Below are positions 12,601-23,220 of a DNA stretch of 64,000 bases, in pieces. The notes beneath the pieces were generated by a model that was not told the DNA's origin, did not search any database, and saw only the letters and a program-made list of their open reading frames with translations. The position numbers and the translations under genes are program-made. Source of the DNA: Linnemannia hyalina (lineage: Eukaryota > Mortierellomycota > Mortierellomycetes > Mortierellales > Mortierellaceae); NCBI GenBank assembly GCA_019671135.1, contig JAHRHY010000005.1:930001-994000 (forward strand), in the 5' to 3' direction. Position 1 is the first letter of the stretch, and every line of letters starts with the position of its first letter.

Positions 12601-14919
12601 GGAGCGAAGCATCAGCCCCCTTGTGGTAAGTGCTATTTTGTACATTTCGAGCGTATGAGACGCCACCAATATCAAGCTCATTGTTTCTTAATTGTTATTT
12701 TGTATCAATTGTAGGGCTTACTGGGAGATATTTTCACGCGATCAAACGAGTGTATGGAGACCAGGAAACAGAGGCTAGAGGGAGGAAATAGTGAAGCGGC
12801 CAGGACCCGGGTGACAGCCGCCAATGGAGAGACCGAGTTGGAGCCCTTGTCGGCCTTGATGCTGGTTCAATTGGAGTTCTTGCTGTCATGTTGCAAGGGT
12901 TTGCAGTCACCTGTTGAAGATGAGATTCGGACAGGTGATGAAAGGGTTCAGTTATACCAGAGGATTTCCGAAGATCGTGCCAGGGTATTGGCTGCAGGAG
13001 GCATGTCGGTTGAACTTGCACGATCCATGGAGCAGGTCATCCAAGGAGTTGTGATGTTGTGGCCTCATGAGCTGGAGATCATGGAGGTAACGTACTGTTG
13101 TTTTCATTGTGATTTTATATTGAGGGCAGAGCATAGGAACTGACACTTGGACTTCATCTTCATTCTTGTTTCTAGAAATTATGCCAAATCGTGAAGACGA
13201 TGATGACAGCATCACAGTTCTCGCCGCTCTACCTACCATTCCCAGTATTGATTTGCGTGATCGAAAGTGGATTCCGTCAGCATGCTTACCCTTGCTGGTT
13301 GGATGCAGTAGCCAGGATCGTCTCGGTTTATTACTTTGAAACCACAGGCGGATCTCTGGCATCCAAACTGGGATCGGAAGGGTCACAAAGCTCTGCCTCG
13401 ACATATCAAGGATCTGCCGTTGTGGACCTGGATATTCTACCGGTATCGAGCGGAGCTGCCCGACAACGGAGTGCTGCCGAGTTGGAGAACGAAGCAGCGT
13501 TCACGCATCTGTTGGCTTCCGTGGTGAGCCGGACGATGGACGGCATGCAGTCTATGGCAGGTATGCTGCAGTCCTTATATGTCGCTTTCAGTTCAATCGC
13601 CAAGTTTGCGGAGGAGAATGATCTAATGTCGGAGTTGAAAACTAAAGCCAAATCGACCTTTATTTCTCCACAGATATGGAGGAGCACCCCGATGTGATCC
13701 ACTCGTTCTTTGCGGTCCTTTCACAGGTATGTTTTGTTTTGTATCACTTACGTCAACAATTGTTTTTTGCTTGGTGTCTACAAGACTTTGTTGTATGACA
13801 AAACATTGGGGTTGTACTATATGTTGATCTAACTATTTGTTTGCATAATTTCTATTTTTCTAGTTTGTACGCCATGCACCCCTCGCATTCTACAGCATCC
13901 CACCTGAGCAAACTGAGAACCTAATGAGCTTTGCCATTGCAGGAATGGGCCTCCAAGAGCGCCTCGCCTTGAAAGCTACCCTTCTGTTCTTGGTATGTCG
14001 TCTCTCTGAAGTTATTATTTTCATGCCATTTGTTTTGTCTGCATTATGGTTCTTGTGGTATTTTGCGTTGTGTTAACTAATGCGACGACAATAGATCGAG
14101 TTTGTGAACCAGAGCTTTGATTTCCCCGAGTTAAAGCAACGAGTCGACGGACTCATGGCCAGACTCGGGCCCCAAATGATGCGCGGCATCTTGATTGTAA
14201 GTCGAACAATCTCACTTTTCTCCCTTGTTTGTCCCTTGTCTTCATTTTTTGATACGTGAACTGACACAACATGTTTTCGGTAAAATGCGCTGATTAGGGT
14301 GTCGGTGGCCAGGTTCCGCGAAGCATGGTGCCACAGTTGAACGACTCGCTGTACCCCTTCATTGGAAAGTATCCTCAGGAGTGCCGGAGCTGGATTCAGG
14401 CCTTGCTCGCTGAGGTATGTTTTCTCTTTTTGTTTGTTATATCTGGGCATTATTTGGTTGATGTGTTAATGCTCATAGGGTGTATTTATGTGTGAAAACT
14501 GATGAGTTCCTTTTTTTTTTTTTTTTGCGAGAATAGCCTGGATTCCCATCTGTCCATGCGGACCAAGCTTCAAAGCAAAAGTTCATCAATGGTATCTTGC
14601 AGTAAGTCCTTTTTGCCCAGAGTTGAAGAGACGAGTGCATTTAGGGGAGGAGTGAGAGGGATAGAAGAGGATATCTTTCAAAGGAAAGGCAATGCAAGAA
14701 AAAAAAACACGATATATCGCGTAAAAAGTAAGAGAGAGGACAGGGATTTTAACAGATAGATCACTAACTCATCACTACTCCACTATCGTGCTCCTCAATC
14801 CTTATTATCAATGTATGTACCTTAGAACTCGAAGCCCGAAGAAGTTCAAGGAGGAGGTGCACCAGTTCTCGAACAAATGTCGACAGTTGGATGGTTCTGT
14901 GTTTGGGTCTGCGATCTAA
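9685..14919 (+). CDS. Importin-13/Kap122-like karyopherin-beta
   Basis: About 17 exons. After a short first exon starting ATGGCAGTTCCAACACTC at 9685 (its donor is not resolved, between about 9709 and 9731), the chain is 9936-10058, 10228-10286, 10387-10495, 10615-10814, 10922-11065, 11169-11362, 11457-12248, 12339-12625, 12715-13086, 13176-13560, 13674-13726, 13864-13992, 14095-14196, 14298-14414, 14537-14601 and 14826-14919. All phases agree, giving about 1,085 residues. The segment SENSQFFGAHTYQVKISRDW matches the importin-13 helix that reads QFFGA..LHIKISR. The remainder is an Arg/Leu-rich all-helical HEAT array. Importin-13 and yeast Kap122/Pdr6 shuttle cargo through nuclear pores in a Ran-dependent way. 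The length is closer to Kap122 (about 1,080) than to animal importin-13 (about 960). Intron 12249-12338 is 90 bases and lacks stops. Confidence 0.85.
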
Positions 14920-15369
14920 GAACGAGTGGTTTCCTTTTTTTTTCCCACTCGTTTTGTTTGTTCACTTTGTGGTCAAAGACCCCCCCCCCCCCCAATTTGT
15001 TTGGGTTTAGAACACTGTTGGGCCAAGCACCAAGAAAAAGGTCACACGGACACCCAGAAGGCAAGAGAAACAAAAAAAATAAAAATTGTGGGGTTGCAAA
15101 CCTTCTTGCTATTTTGCCATTTTTGCCCATTGGGCCAGAAACTAGAGAGGGGTTTAGGGACAAGGATAAAAAAAATATTATTTGGTGTCGTTGTTGTTTG
15201 TACCAATGCTAACTCTTTTTATTTTTATTTCTGAGGAACTTTTTTTTTTTTGGGGGTGGAAGGACAATGCGAATGACGAGTAACGGGACTAAAAAAAAAT
15301 GACCGTAGGGGAATAGTGGGATAATGCTTATGTACGAATGAAAGAATAGGAGAGCAAAAGAAAGGCACT
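14920..15369. other. Convergent 3' intergenic region
   Basis: Lies between the stop of the importin gene and the stop of the facing minus-strand gene. It contains a run of 14 C at 14980-14993 and several A and T runs, including T11 near 15240. No coding potential that I can support. Confidence 0.5.
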
Positions 15370-16125
15370 TTAGCGGTAGGCGACCTCATCCCAACGAGCA
15401 AGACGATCCAACGCCTCGAACCAAGGATCGCGCTTCCGAGGGCGATCTGTGGGGTTTGCTTCATCGTTCGTGGTGCCGTTGTTTGACTCGACGGTGGTGG
15501 CGGTGACGGTAGCGATGTTGGCAGCAGTAAGAGGAGCAAGTGGGGACACATCCATCCCATTCCCAGAGGACAAGGACGAGAACTCGTCCTGGCTCATGGT
15601 CCTTGACAGGGCACGTCTCCGTTCAAGTGCCGCGGTACGCTTCCCACACACAGCGGCGGCCAGACCAGTCCTCCAGTCCGAATCTGTCAATTCGTCCAGC
15701 ATGGGATTTGTGTAGACTGGTGGGTTTGCAGAAGCGGTGGGAGAAGGTGTTGGGGTAGGTGGCTTGGTATCATCGTCGTCGTCGTCGAGCTGTGTGGCGG
15801 TAAAGTAATCGATGCAGTCGAATCCAATCTTGCATAGTGCGTGGGAAAGAGTTGCAGGACTCAGAGGTGCTAGTGTTGAGGCCATATCTTGAGCATTGTT
15901 GTTGTTGTTGTTGTAGTACAGACTGTTGATGTAGTTGGTGGGAGTGGAGGTGGTGTTTGTGTTTGAAGGGGTGTTGGCTCGAGAGTCGATGGAGGAGGAG
16001 AGAAGGTAGTCCCAGCAGTGGTCTTCGTCGGTTCCGTAGATGGAACTGAGGGCTCGGGAATAGGTTGTGAGCCAAGGTCCTCCGGTGACTGAGGAGGAGT
16101 CGATGTGGTTGTGGACTGTGGCCAT
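15370..16125 (-). CDS. Uncharacterised 251-residue low-complexity protein
   Basis: Single-exon minus-strand frame from an ATG in AAAAAAATGGCCACAGTC context to a TAG. The N-terminus is MATVHNHIDSSSVTGGPW, followed by SIYGTDEDHCWDYLLSSSID. There is an Asn run (NNNNNN, about residue 76), an Asp run (DDDDDD, about 116), a Pro/Thr stretch, and a C-terminus RKRDPWFEALDRLARWDEVA. I recognise no domain. The Ser-Ala-Thr bias and homopolymeric runs suggest a disordered regulatory protein. The C-terminal Trp-containing helix and the SDWRTGLAAAVCGKRTAALE helix (about 160-180) look like the only structured parts. The antisense frames overlapping it are shorter and lack features. Confidence 0.55.
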   Translation of the reverse strand: MATVHNHIDSSSVTGGPWLTTYSRALSSIYGTDEDHCWDYLLSSSIDSRANTPSNTNTTSTPTNYINSLYYNNNNNNAQDMASTLAPLSPATLSHALCKIGFDCIDYFTATQLDDDDDDTKPPTPTPSPTASANPPVYTNPMLDELTDSDWRTGLAAAVCGKRTAALERRRALSRTMSQDEFSSLSSGNGMDVSPLAPLTAANIATVTATTVESNNGTTNDEANPTDRPRKRDPWFEALDRLARWDEVAYR

Positions 16126-16800
16126 TTTTTTTTGTGTTGATTAATTTTATACTTGGTGCAGAGAGTGTGAGAGAGGGTGAGGGATGGGGTATCGAGTGGG
16201 AGTTGAGAATGGAGAAGAAAGAGAAGAGGAGAAGAGAAGAAGGTGGAGGCGTTTTATGTTTTGTTTTCTGAATTGTTGGGGAAGAAGAGAGAGAGGATGA
16301 AGAAAAGAAGAAAGGGAAGGGAGACGCAGCATTTTAAACGGTTTTTATTCGATTTTCCGAGGGTCAACTTCATACAAGGGAAAGATTGATAGGGAAAATG
16401 AATGCTGCAGTAGGGGATTCATGCAATAAGGAGTGGGAGAGCAAGAGATAGGGAAGGATAAACAACGGCACAGAGCAATTGGCAATGGTTCGGGTAAGGA
16501 AGAGGGGCAAACACACTTGCTATTTGGTTGTACGTGCAGCGCGACGAACAGGGCAAGCGCAAAGGAAATGGTATTGGTGTGACTGTAGTGTGGATCGGAG
16601 TGGAACGAGATAACGACCAGTGCGCGAAATAAAAATGTGAAAGGGAGGGCAAGACAAGAAAGAACAAGAAAAAATAAAGGGGCGTGGTTCATGAGACACA
16701 GGGTGTTGTTTGGTTTGGTCAAGGTCTTCTTTATCGAGGGGGGTTGGTGTTCGACCAGTGATACTATCTACCTCATACCAACCTACTGCACATCTACTAT
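16126..16800. other. Promoter/leader region of the 251-residue gene
   Basis: Read on the minus strand this region is rich in CTTCTT and CTCTC runs (16150-16340), consistent with the leader of the minus-strand gene. The remainder is the 3' flank of the TMEM97 gene. Overlapping minus-strand frames at 16345-16722 are of low complexity and I do not consider them genes. Confidence 0.45.
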
Positions 16801-17458
16801 TCAGTTCTTCTTCTTGGAAGCACCCTGAGCCTCAAAGGAGCGCACGCGCTGGAAGGACTCGACCAACATCCAGAGCGGGAAAAGAACCCAAGGCGTGTAG
16901 AGGCAGTTCAAGAACAACTTTTGGCCTTCACTGATCGCAAAGGGGAAGTTCTCGTCCTTGGTCAAGTTGAGGGTGGCGAGAATGGGGAGGACGGTGGTGA
17001 TGACATGAGCCGAGTAGACACAGATCCAGAGAGCGATTGAGCGTTTGTTGTGGTAAAGCGAATAGGCAGCAAAGAAGAAGAAGGGCAGCTGGAAGAGTGC
17101 CTCACAGTGAAGGAAGGTGTTGAACCAGATCAAGGATTTGTCGCCCATGAAAGGGTCCCTGAATGTGTCGACATAAAAGTCTATCAGGTTTAAAGTAACA
17201 GAGAAAAGTTGTTAATATTTGTCAAGGCGATTGAATGTAGTAGGAAGAGTAAGACCTAGGTCGGTCCTCAGGTGAACATCACTGCCCTCAAATACCTTGG
17301 AATTTAAGAAGAGGTTGGATGAGGGGTGCGAGGAAGGCGGGGTAGAGGGGGACGAGATCCATGAACATGGTTGCTGGGATGTGGGAGATAAAGTAGATAA
17401 ACATGGCCATGTCCTTGGGTCTGGCCGACAAGGGCACCAATCCTGTAGTTGTTGTCAT
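16801..17458 (-). CDS. TMEM97/sigma-2 receptor-like EXPERA-domain membrane protein
   Basis: Two exons on the minus strand, 17296-17458 and 16801-17180, 180 residues. Four membrane segments are visible. Segment 1 contains DMAMFIYFISHIPATMFMDL, matching the EXPERA motif FLSHIPITLFMD of TMEM97. It is followed by SLIWFNTFLHCEALFQLPFF (family: WFKSFLFCELVFQLPFF), a segment with the YSAHVITTVLPIL motif (family: YSVHTMTTLIPIL), and a last helix LYTPWVLFPLWMLV. The C-terminus ends SKKKN, a probable ER-retrieval dilysine-type tail. TMEM97 homologues sit in ER/lysosome membranes and act in sterol trafficking; the EXPERA fold is shared with the sterol isomerase EBP. The gene is divergent from the GRASP gene. 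Confidence 0.9.
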
Positions 17459-17691
17459 TGTATGTTTGTTAGAATATCAATTGGGTGTAGGGAGGGTATA
17501 AGGGCAACAAGAAAGTTGTCTTGGAAAGCTGATGAGAGTGGATGAAAGAGAAAAGGAAGAAAAGAAAAGGAAGATGATCTTAACCGTCGGATGATGTGGG
17601 AATCCCTTTGCCTTGGTTGATCACAGAAACTATCAGCCCATTTGATCTGAGTTGATCGCAAAGGCTGCGATGTAGGGGGACGGTCGTTTTT

Positions 17692-17734
<43 letters not shown>

Positions 17735-17853
17735 TGGGCGTCCTTTCGTCGCTTTTGCTGCTCCCACGTTCTCTTTTTTTTGAACCCAACCCACACGACG
17801 CGACAGACCATCCACCAACTCACACACAACAGCAACCACCACCATCACCAGGA
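17459..17853. promoter_or_regulatory. Shared divergent promoter with CT/GA microsatellite
   Basis: This 395-base interval separates the divergent start codons of the TMEM97-like and GRASP genes. It holds an interrupted (CT)n tract at about 17692-17734 (two runs split by TTT). Upstream GA/CT tracts are common promoter elements in fungi. The role is inferred from position only. Confidence 0.5.
17692..17734. repeat. (CT)n microsatellite
   Basis: CT repeat interrupted once by TTT, in the TMEM97/GRASP divergent promoter. Confidence 0.85.
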
Positions 17854-19691
17854 ATGGGAAACACCGCTTCAGGCGAGGAGGGAAGGCACCGTCTCGGATA
17901 CCATGTCCTCCGGGTAAACTTGACCGTCTTCTACACACTCTTCACACACTCCAACGTCCACCATCATCATCACGCACACACGTGCATAAAACGAACCGAC
18001 ATTCACTCTCATCAACTCAGCACCCCACTCTCTCGCATTTCATTCCGCTGACACTGCTACCCTTTATCTTGTTGCTCCCGTTGTAGGTCAAGGATGACTC
18101 ACCTGCATACAGGGCTGGGATTCGACCATTCTTTGACTATATCACTGCAGTCAACGGCGTGCGATTGAACTCTGAGACGACATATCTTCAGGAGCAGATG
18201 CTTGCACACGAAGACAAGCCTTTGATGCTCGACATATATTCCACACGAGAACAGGCTGGCAGAAGTATGCTGTCGCATTCGACAAATTACTACCATCCTG
18301 GAAAAAACTACCACAATGGCCCAGAGGACGATATCACTAATGAAACCCCAAATTTGTACGATAGGGGTGGAAATGATCCCCACACGGAAATGGGGAGATG
18401 GGAACGGCGGACTTATTGGATGCAGTATTCGCTTCTGCATGTTTGACGCCGTCAACGATGTTGTTTGGCACATCCTGGTAATTATAGGGGACACAATCGA
18501 AATCGACGTAAGCCGTAAGGCAGAGAACTCATTCACAAAATAACTATTTTGGCCAATGGCTTTCAATTGTGTAGGATGTGGCTCAGGGATCACCGGCAGA
18601 GAAGGCAGGCTTGTGTGCACATTCGGACTATGTCATTGGAACACCATACGGAATCATGCGCGGAGAAGGCGACCTATATGACCTTGTGGAGGACAACATT
18701 GGTGAACCCCTGCGACTTCACGTGTACAATTCAGAGACAGACCATGTCAGGGAGGCAAGTCTCATGGTCGTTACATTTTTCTCACGCTCAGTGACCAACA
18801 CAAATCGATTACGACCAAGGTGGCTTACCAGGGATGTCTCTTGTGTTCTACTTCTTCTAGATTGTCATCATACCAAATGAAGAATGGGGCGGCGAAGGGC
18901 TGTTGGGATGCGATGTCGGCTACGGGTAAGGCAACAATAGCCTGCAGCAAAGGAAACGAGCATTCAGGAAGCACCCAATAAGCATTGACCAGGCTATTCA
19001 CATTATTATCATTGGTAGATACTTGCATCGACTTCCAAGACAAGGATCAGTTCAACACCGTGGATCGAACGGCGCACCCAGGAAGACGCCGTCATTACCG
19101 TACCCACCATCACACGAAATGGTAGTTGACCCTTCAGCTATCCGACATACTCTGCCAGCATCATTTCTGCCTGGTGAACAGCCAGACATTGTCGCTCCTA
19201 CACCACGGCCACCTCAATCGCCCTCGTGGTTGAACCCAAGCGCTATTTTGGAGGGCGCACTACAAAATACTTCCAAGAAAGTCGAATCGGAGGAAATACA
19301 GGAGCAGGATCTCCCACCGTTCCGATTTGGACGAGGAGAGCGACCGGATGCAGAGGACGAGCCCGAGTCTGAAGATGAATTTGTACCACGAGGTGGTCGA
19401 GGCCAGGCTGCGCACAAGGAATCTTCCACTCTTCCACCGAACTTCATGAACAAGTTCCAACAGGGCATTTCCCTCCACCACGAACACGACATCCATACTC
19501 CTCATCCATCGCTGACAGGGATCGAAGAGTATCAAACAACAGCTACAACAGCGACGACACAGCACCTAATGGCACCAACAAAAGCACCGCCCAGAGCGGT
19601 CGATGTCAATTCGGACGAGATCCCTTTTGGTGCAGGAAGCACACAGGACTTGAGCAGCACGCTCGGAATGAACGCTGTACCCTTCAAATAA
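17854..19691 (+). CDS. GRH1: Golgi reassembly stacking protein (GRASP/Grh1)
   Basis: Six exons: 17854-17913, 18087-18264, 18365-18477, 18575-18754, 18861-18925 and 19019-19691, 422 residues. It begins MGNTASGEEG, with Gly2 available for N-myristoylation. Two tandem GRASP PDZ domains follow. PDZ1 has GYHVLRVKDDSPAYRAGI and FFDYITAVNGVRLN. PDZ2 has GGLIGCSIRFCMFDA, GSPAEKAGLCAHSDYVIGTP and IVIIPNEEWGGEGLLGCDVG, ending GYGYLHRLP. The rest (about 205-422) is the Pro/Ser-rich regulatory tail normal for the family. GRASPs tether Golgi cisternae, act at ER exit sites and support unconventional secretion. Intron 18755-18860 starts with GCAAGT, and only this GC donor keeps the conserved REIVIIPNEEW junction in frame. 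Confidence 0.95.
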
Positions 19692-20136
19692 GGAGAGCGA
19701 GTTCGAATTGCTATTCGGAGGAAACTTTAGGCAAATGCAACACCAAACATCCCATCAAAGGTACATACCATGCTGAGAATAAACAGCTTGTATCCGATCC
19801 AGATCAATTGAAATAGCCTTCATCTCCTTTTTTCATCTTTTTCTTGGGCTCACGGAGAACGGGAGAGGAGAGGAGTTTTCAGTTTACCTGACTTGCCGGT
19901 TGTTTGTTGGTTCCGTGCAGACAAACGCGTGCTCATCTTTTTTTTTTTTTTTTTTTTTTTTGACTTTGTTTGCCATGGCTGCAATGGAATGACAAGTTAG
20001 CCAATCTTTCTTCTCTTCCTTCTTATTCTTCATCGCCAACCATCCTTCTCCTCTTCACCTGCTGTTCTCCGATTTTCTTTTACTTTTTCCTTTCCACTTA
20101 ACCCGACTACGATACCCATATAAAATCATCCTTAAT
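19692..20136. other. Intergenic region with poly-T24
   Basis: No gene. A run of 24 T lies at 19938-19961, followed by a CT-rich leader and a TATA-like ATATAAA at about 20118. Confidence 0.5.
19938..19961. repeat. Poly-T run of 24
   Basis: Uninterrupted T run in the intergenic region after GRASP. Confidence 0.85.
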
Positions 20137-20356
20137 ATGACTGAGGTCCAGCCAGCAGCGGCCTCGACTGTTCCTGCCGGTCAAGGTGCATCTCCAGGCG
20201 ACATCTCCCACATTTACTCCCGAATCAACAGCATCATCGAGACGGTCCGAGACCAACCTCCGAAGCAAACTGCTACTGCTACTTTTACTACTACTACTTT
20301 ACCTGCGGAGCGGGAGAAACATGGAGTGGCAGTGGCCAAGACGAACCGACTTGCAG
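20137..20356 (+). CDS. Possible isolated first exon of an unidentified gene
   Basis: An ATG preceded by a CT-rich leader opens a frame of about 73 residues ending at a good donor (CTTGCAG then GTGAGT at 20357). It contains ISHIYSRINSIIETVRD, a plausible amphipathic helix, and a Thr-rich stretch. No downstream exon in a compatible phase could be identified before the Sec2 gene at 21152, and I see no acceptor just upstream of that gene. It could be a small gene, a first exon of an alternative Sec2 transcript, or non-coding. I do not recognise the sequence. Confidence 0.3.
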
Positions 20357-21151
20357 GTGAGTTTTTCTTTTTTTATATGGTTGGTATGGGCTTAGCACTG
20401 GAATGGAACTAATAAGTCAAAAAAAAGGTGGCTGGCTGTGGTGCTGGCGGGGAGTGAGTGGTCCGATTCTGATGTGGCGACGCCGACAGGGTTTTCAAGG
20501 TTTCTTTTGGGGCAGCCACGGATTGCTCAGGGGGGATACGAAAGTGTGATGATTTTTGACGAGATGGTTGCTGGGGACACAAGGCGGTGGAGACGACATG
20601 GTATGGTGCGACGAAAACAATAACACAAGCATACCTGTAGAGATGACACGAGGTGAGGGGCAAGGAAGGTCATTCCTCCCTTGGTTGTTCTTCCAAAATA
20701 GCTTTTTTTCTGAGTGGGCTGTCTATGGTCCCCCAGTCCAGTCCAATCCTGCCCAATGCCTGAATGATTGTATGGCCCCCAGCCCCTCTCCCCTTTTCTT
20801 TAGATTGGACTGGGTTGGATTGTTGAGAAAGCGGTATACGGTGGTCCATGGTCGATTGGGATAACGGGCATACGTTCACTCAATCACTCACACTGACACT
20901 CAACACATACACATTCACACGCATACAGACATGCCCTTTTGACCACACCGACTGACACGCCAGCCTGACCTTTTTTTATTTTCTCGTCTTGACTTGCCTT
21001 TCTTTTCTCACTTCTCTTCCTTTCCCCATTTTTTGTTCTTCCTCTTTCTCCTTCCTTCTTTTCCTTTTCTTTCCGCCATTTACTCCTTCCTCAACATAAA
21101 AACGACAACGACATTGCAACTGCTAACGTCATTATTACACTACCACTCATC
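20357..21151. other. Intergenic/leader region of the Sec2 gene
   Basis: The first 500 bases show no supported gene. From about 20960 the + strand becomes strongly pyrimidine-rich, ending in AACATAAAAACGAC before the ATG at 21152. This is probably the promoter and 5' leader of the Sec2-type gene. Confidence 0.45.
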
Positions 21152-22909
21152 ATGGAACAAATAATCGATACTACAACAACTACAGACGGACAGGCACATC
21201 CAGACACCGAATCAGCTGATGCAACAACCTCAACAACCACAGCAGAAACTCGTCTTCACAACGGCGACACAGCTCACCAGGAGGATACAAAGTGTCCCTG
21301 CTACAAGGTCCTGGCCGATTCAAGCTCTCGTGCCTGTGGAATCTGCGAACGTATAATTCCTTCGCTTGATGACGTACACAAGGAACACACTCGCCTGGTC
21401 GAGGAGATGGAGCAGGCACAAACCCGACTCGCCGAGGAGAAGAGACGAGCCCTGGCAGCTACAGTCGACGTCGAGGTATTGCGCAAGAAAATCGAGGATC
21501 TCGAGGATAGTCTGCAGGCAAAGTCGGACGACTATGAGAGCGTACAGAAGGATCTCTCGATCCTGAACGATAAGTACGTGGACGAGATTGAGAAGGTCGC
21601 CGAGCTGCAACACGCCAAGGAGACGGTCGAGGGCGAGCTGGAGGAGTTGAGTCGAACGCTGTTTGAGGAGGCCAATGGGATGGTCGCGACAGAGGCTAGA
21701 GCTCGTCACCAACTCGAACTGACACGGAAACATCTCGAACTCGAACTCAAGGACGCCCATGAACGACTTGCAGCAGAGACTTCGCAACTCAAGGAACTCA
21801 AGTCAAAGATGGAAGCCATGATGGATTCCCAGCCACAGAGCAAGCGCTCGTCCACCAATCACTCTGACCGTGGCAGTGTCGACCTCGCCCAACTCTTTGG
21901 AATCAACAACAGTAACAGAATTTCGGTGCCAGAAGTGCTCACAGAGGAGCCCGAGCCCGAGACCGCCATTGCCATTGACGGCCAACTCTTGCAGGAATTC
22001 AAGGAGTTTGTCAGCCTGAGTTCGTCTGTCCGCCTCAACAAGATCCACAGCCTCACATTCATGCGCCATTGTCAGGACGAGGACGTCGAGCTCTGCTTAA
22101 GATTCGGAAACACCCCAAGGATCTCGGCGAAAAAGCTGACAGAGGGCATTTGCTCAAACACCTGCTACATCGAAGAGGCTACGGCAGAGCAGGTCAAGGA
22201 GTACGAGCGCATGGTCTTGGCAGCACAACAACCCCCTTCGCCAGCGCGCAACTCCATGTCCAACAAGAGTGTCCTTTGGGAGCGTCTTCAGAACCAGTAT
22301 GCAATGTATCAAGCCCCCAAGGGTGGATGTCAGACATGCGGTCGGTTAGGTCCTCTGAGCCATCGGTACCGAATTGCGTCATTGGATGAGTGGTCGTTCA
22401 TCGATCGGTTCTGCCGTGACCGTCTCGTAGCCGTCTGTGAATTTTATATCTTTATCCGCAACATCCGCGCAGGACTGTACGCGAGCCGCTCCATTGAGGA
22501 TCTTTACTCGGAGAGCTTGCGTCTACGACTTCAGATGTTTTACGCCCGCTCAGGGGTCTTGCCTATCATGCTGTCGGAACTTGGCACGACGGCTCAGTCG
22601 ATTGGAAGCATGGGATCGGCAGGACAAGGACAGTGGCCAGAGGGAACACCACCACCCCGTGGCGAGGGCAGCGATGCCGGATCGACCAATTCTCCGTCCG
22701 CTTCGGCCTTTACGACTCCCATCACCACCCCCAAGATCGAAAGGGCCGAGATCTTGTCGAGATCAGTGTCTCGGGAGGAAGTCGTGTCGGCCAAGACCTC
22801 TTTGGAAGAAAAGGACCGATCGCCTGTCTCGCCTACTACTGCTGTCACAGCAACCACTTCCGCCTCCTCCCCTTTGGCTTCGGCTGGACCCGAGCCAACA
22901 AGTTCTTAA
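21152..22909 (+). CDS. SEC2: Sec2/Rabin8-type Rab guanine-nucleotide exchange factor
   Basis: Single exon, 585 residues. A Thr/Glu-rich N-terminus is followed by a Cys cluster (KCPCYKVLADSSSRACGICE, about 47-66). A long coiled coil (about 75-225) follows and includes EGELEELSRTLFEEANGMVA, the core of the Sec2p GEF domain that opens the nucleotide pocket of the exocytic Rab Sec4/Rab8. A conserved C-terminal module (about 290-480) holds QEFKEFVSL, SLTFMRHCQDEDVELCLRFG and a second Cys pair, GGCQTCGRLGPLSHRYRI, then FIDRFCRDRLVAVCEFYIFI. The last 100 residues are Ser/Thr/Pro-rich. The protein would act on secretory vesicles moving to the hyphal tip. The start is the first ATG after the CT-rich leader. 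Confidence 0.88.
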   Translation: MEQIIDTTTTTDGQAHPDTESADATTSTTTAETRLHNGDTAHQEDTKCPCYKVLADSSSRACGICERIIPSLDDVHKEHTRLVEEMEQAQTRLAEEKRRALAATVDVEVLRKKIEDLEDSLQAKSDDYESVQKDLSILNDKYVDEIEKVAELQHAKETVEGELEELSRTLFEEANGMVATEARARHQLELTRKHLELELKDAHERLAAETSQLKELKSKMEAMMDSQPQSKRSSTNHSDRGSVDLAQLFGINNSNRISVPEVLTEEPEPETAIAIDGQLLQEFKEFVSLSSSVRLNKIHSLTFMRHCQDEDVELCLRFGNTPRISAKKLTEGICSNTCYIEEATAEQVKEYERMVLAAQQPPSPARNSMSNKSVLWERLQNQYAMYQAPKGGCQTCGRLGPLSHRYRIASLDEWSFIDRFCRDRLVAVCEFYIFIRNIRAGLYASRSIEDLYSESLRLRLQMFYARSGVLPIMLSELGTTAQSIGSMGSAGQGQWPEGTPPPRGEGSDAGSTNSPSASAFTTPITTPKIERAEILSRSVSREEVVSAKTSLEEKDRSPVSPTTAVTATTSASSPLASAGPEPTSS

Positions 22910-23220
22910 TTCACCCAAGGCCGCACCTTCTTTTTTCTTTTCTACGCGTAGCAACTTTGTCGTAGCTCTAGGAATAGCATACCATCAAAACAAAAGGCTT
23001 TGTTTCAACTCACAATGGATACCTTGTTGCCATGAGAACCTTTTCGCATTTAAATAAGAGGAAGAATCATCCCCTGTTGTCGCTTTGTCTCTTTCTCGCC
23101 CTCCCTACGCCTTGTGAAGCGCCCAACTGGTGCACGTTTTCACTATGAATCCTCTTATTTTCTCAGATGTGATATTTCGTGTCTTTTGAGACTCTTCGCC
23201 TGATACCTTCCCCGGAAACA
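22910..23220. other. Intergenic flank before the BTB block
   Basis: The 3' flank of the Sec2 gene and the upstream flank of the first decayed BTB copy. I see no gene. Confidence 0.4.

Noticed and set aside
16345..16722. 125-codon minus-strand frame
   Set aside because: Low-complexity translation, no conserved pattern, overlaps other random frames.
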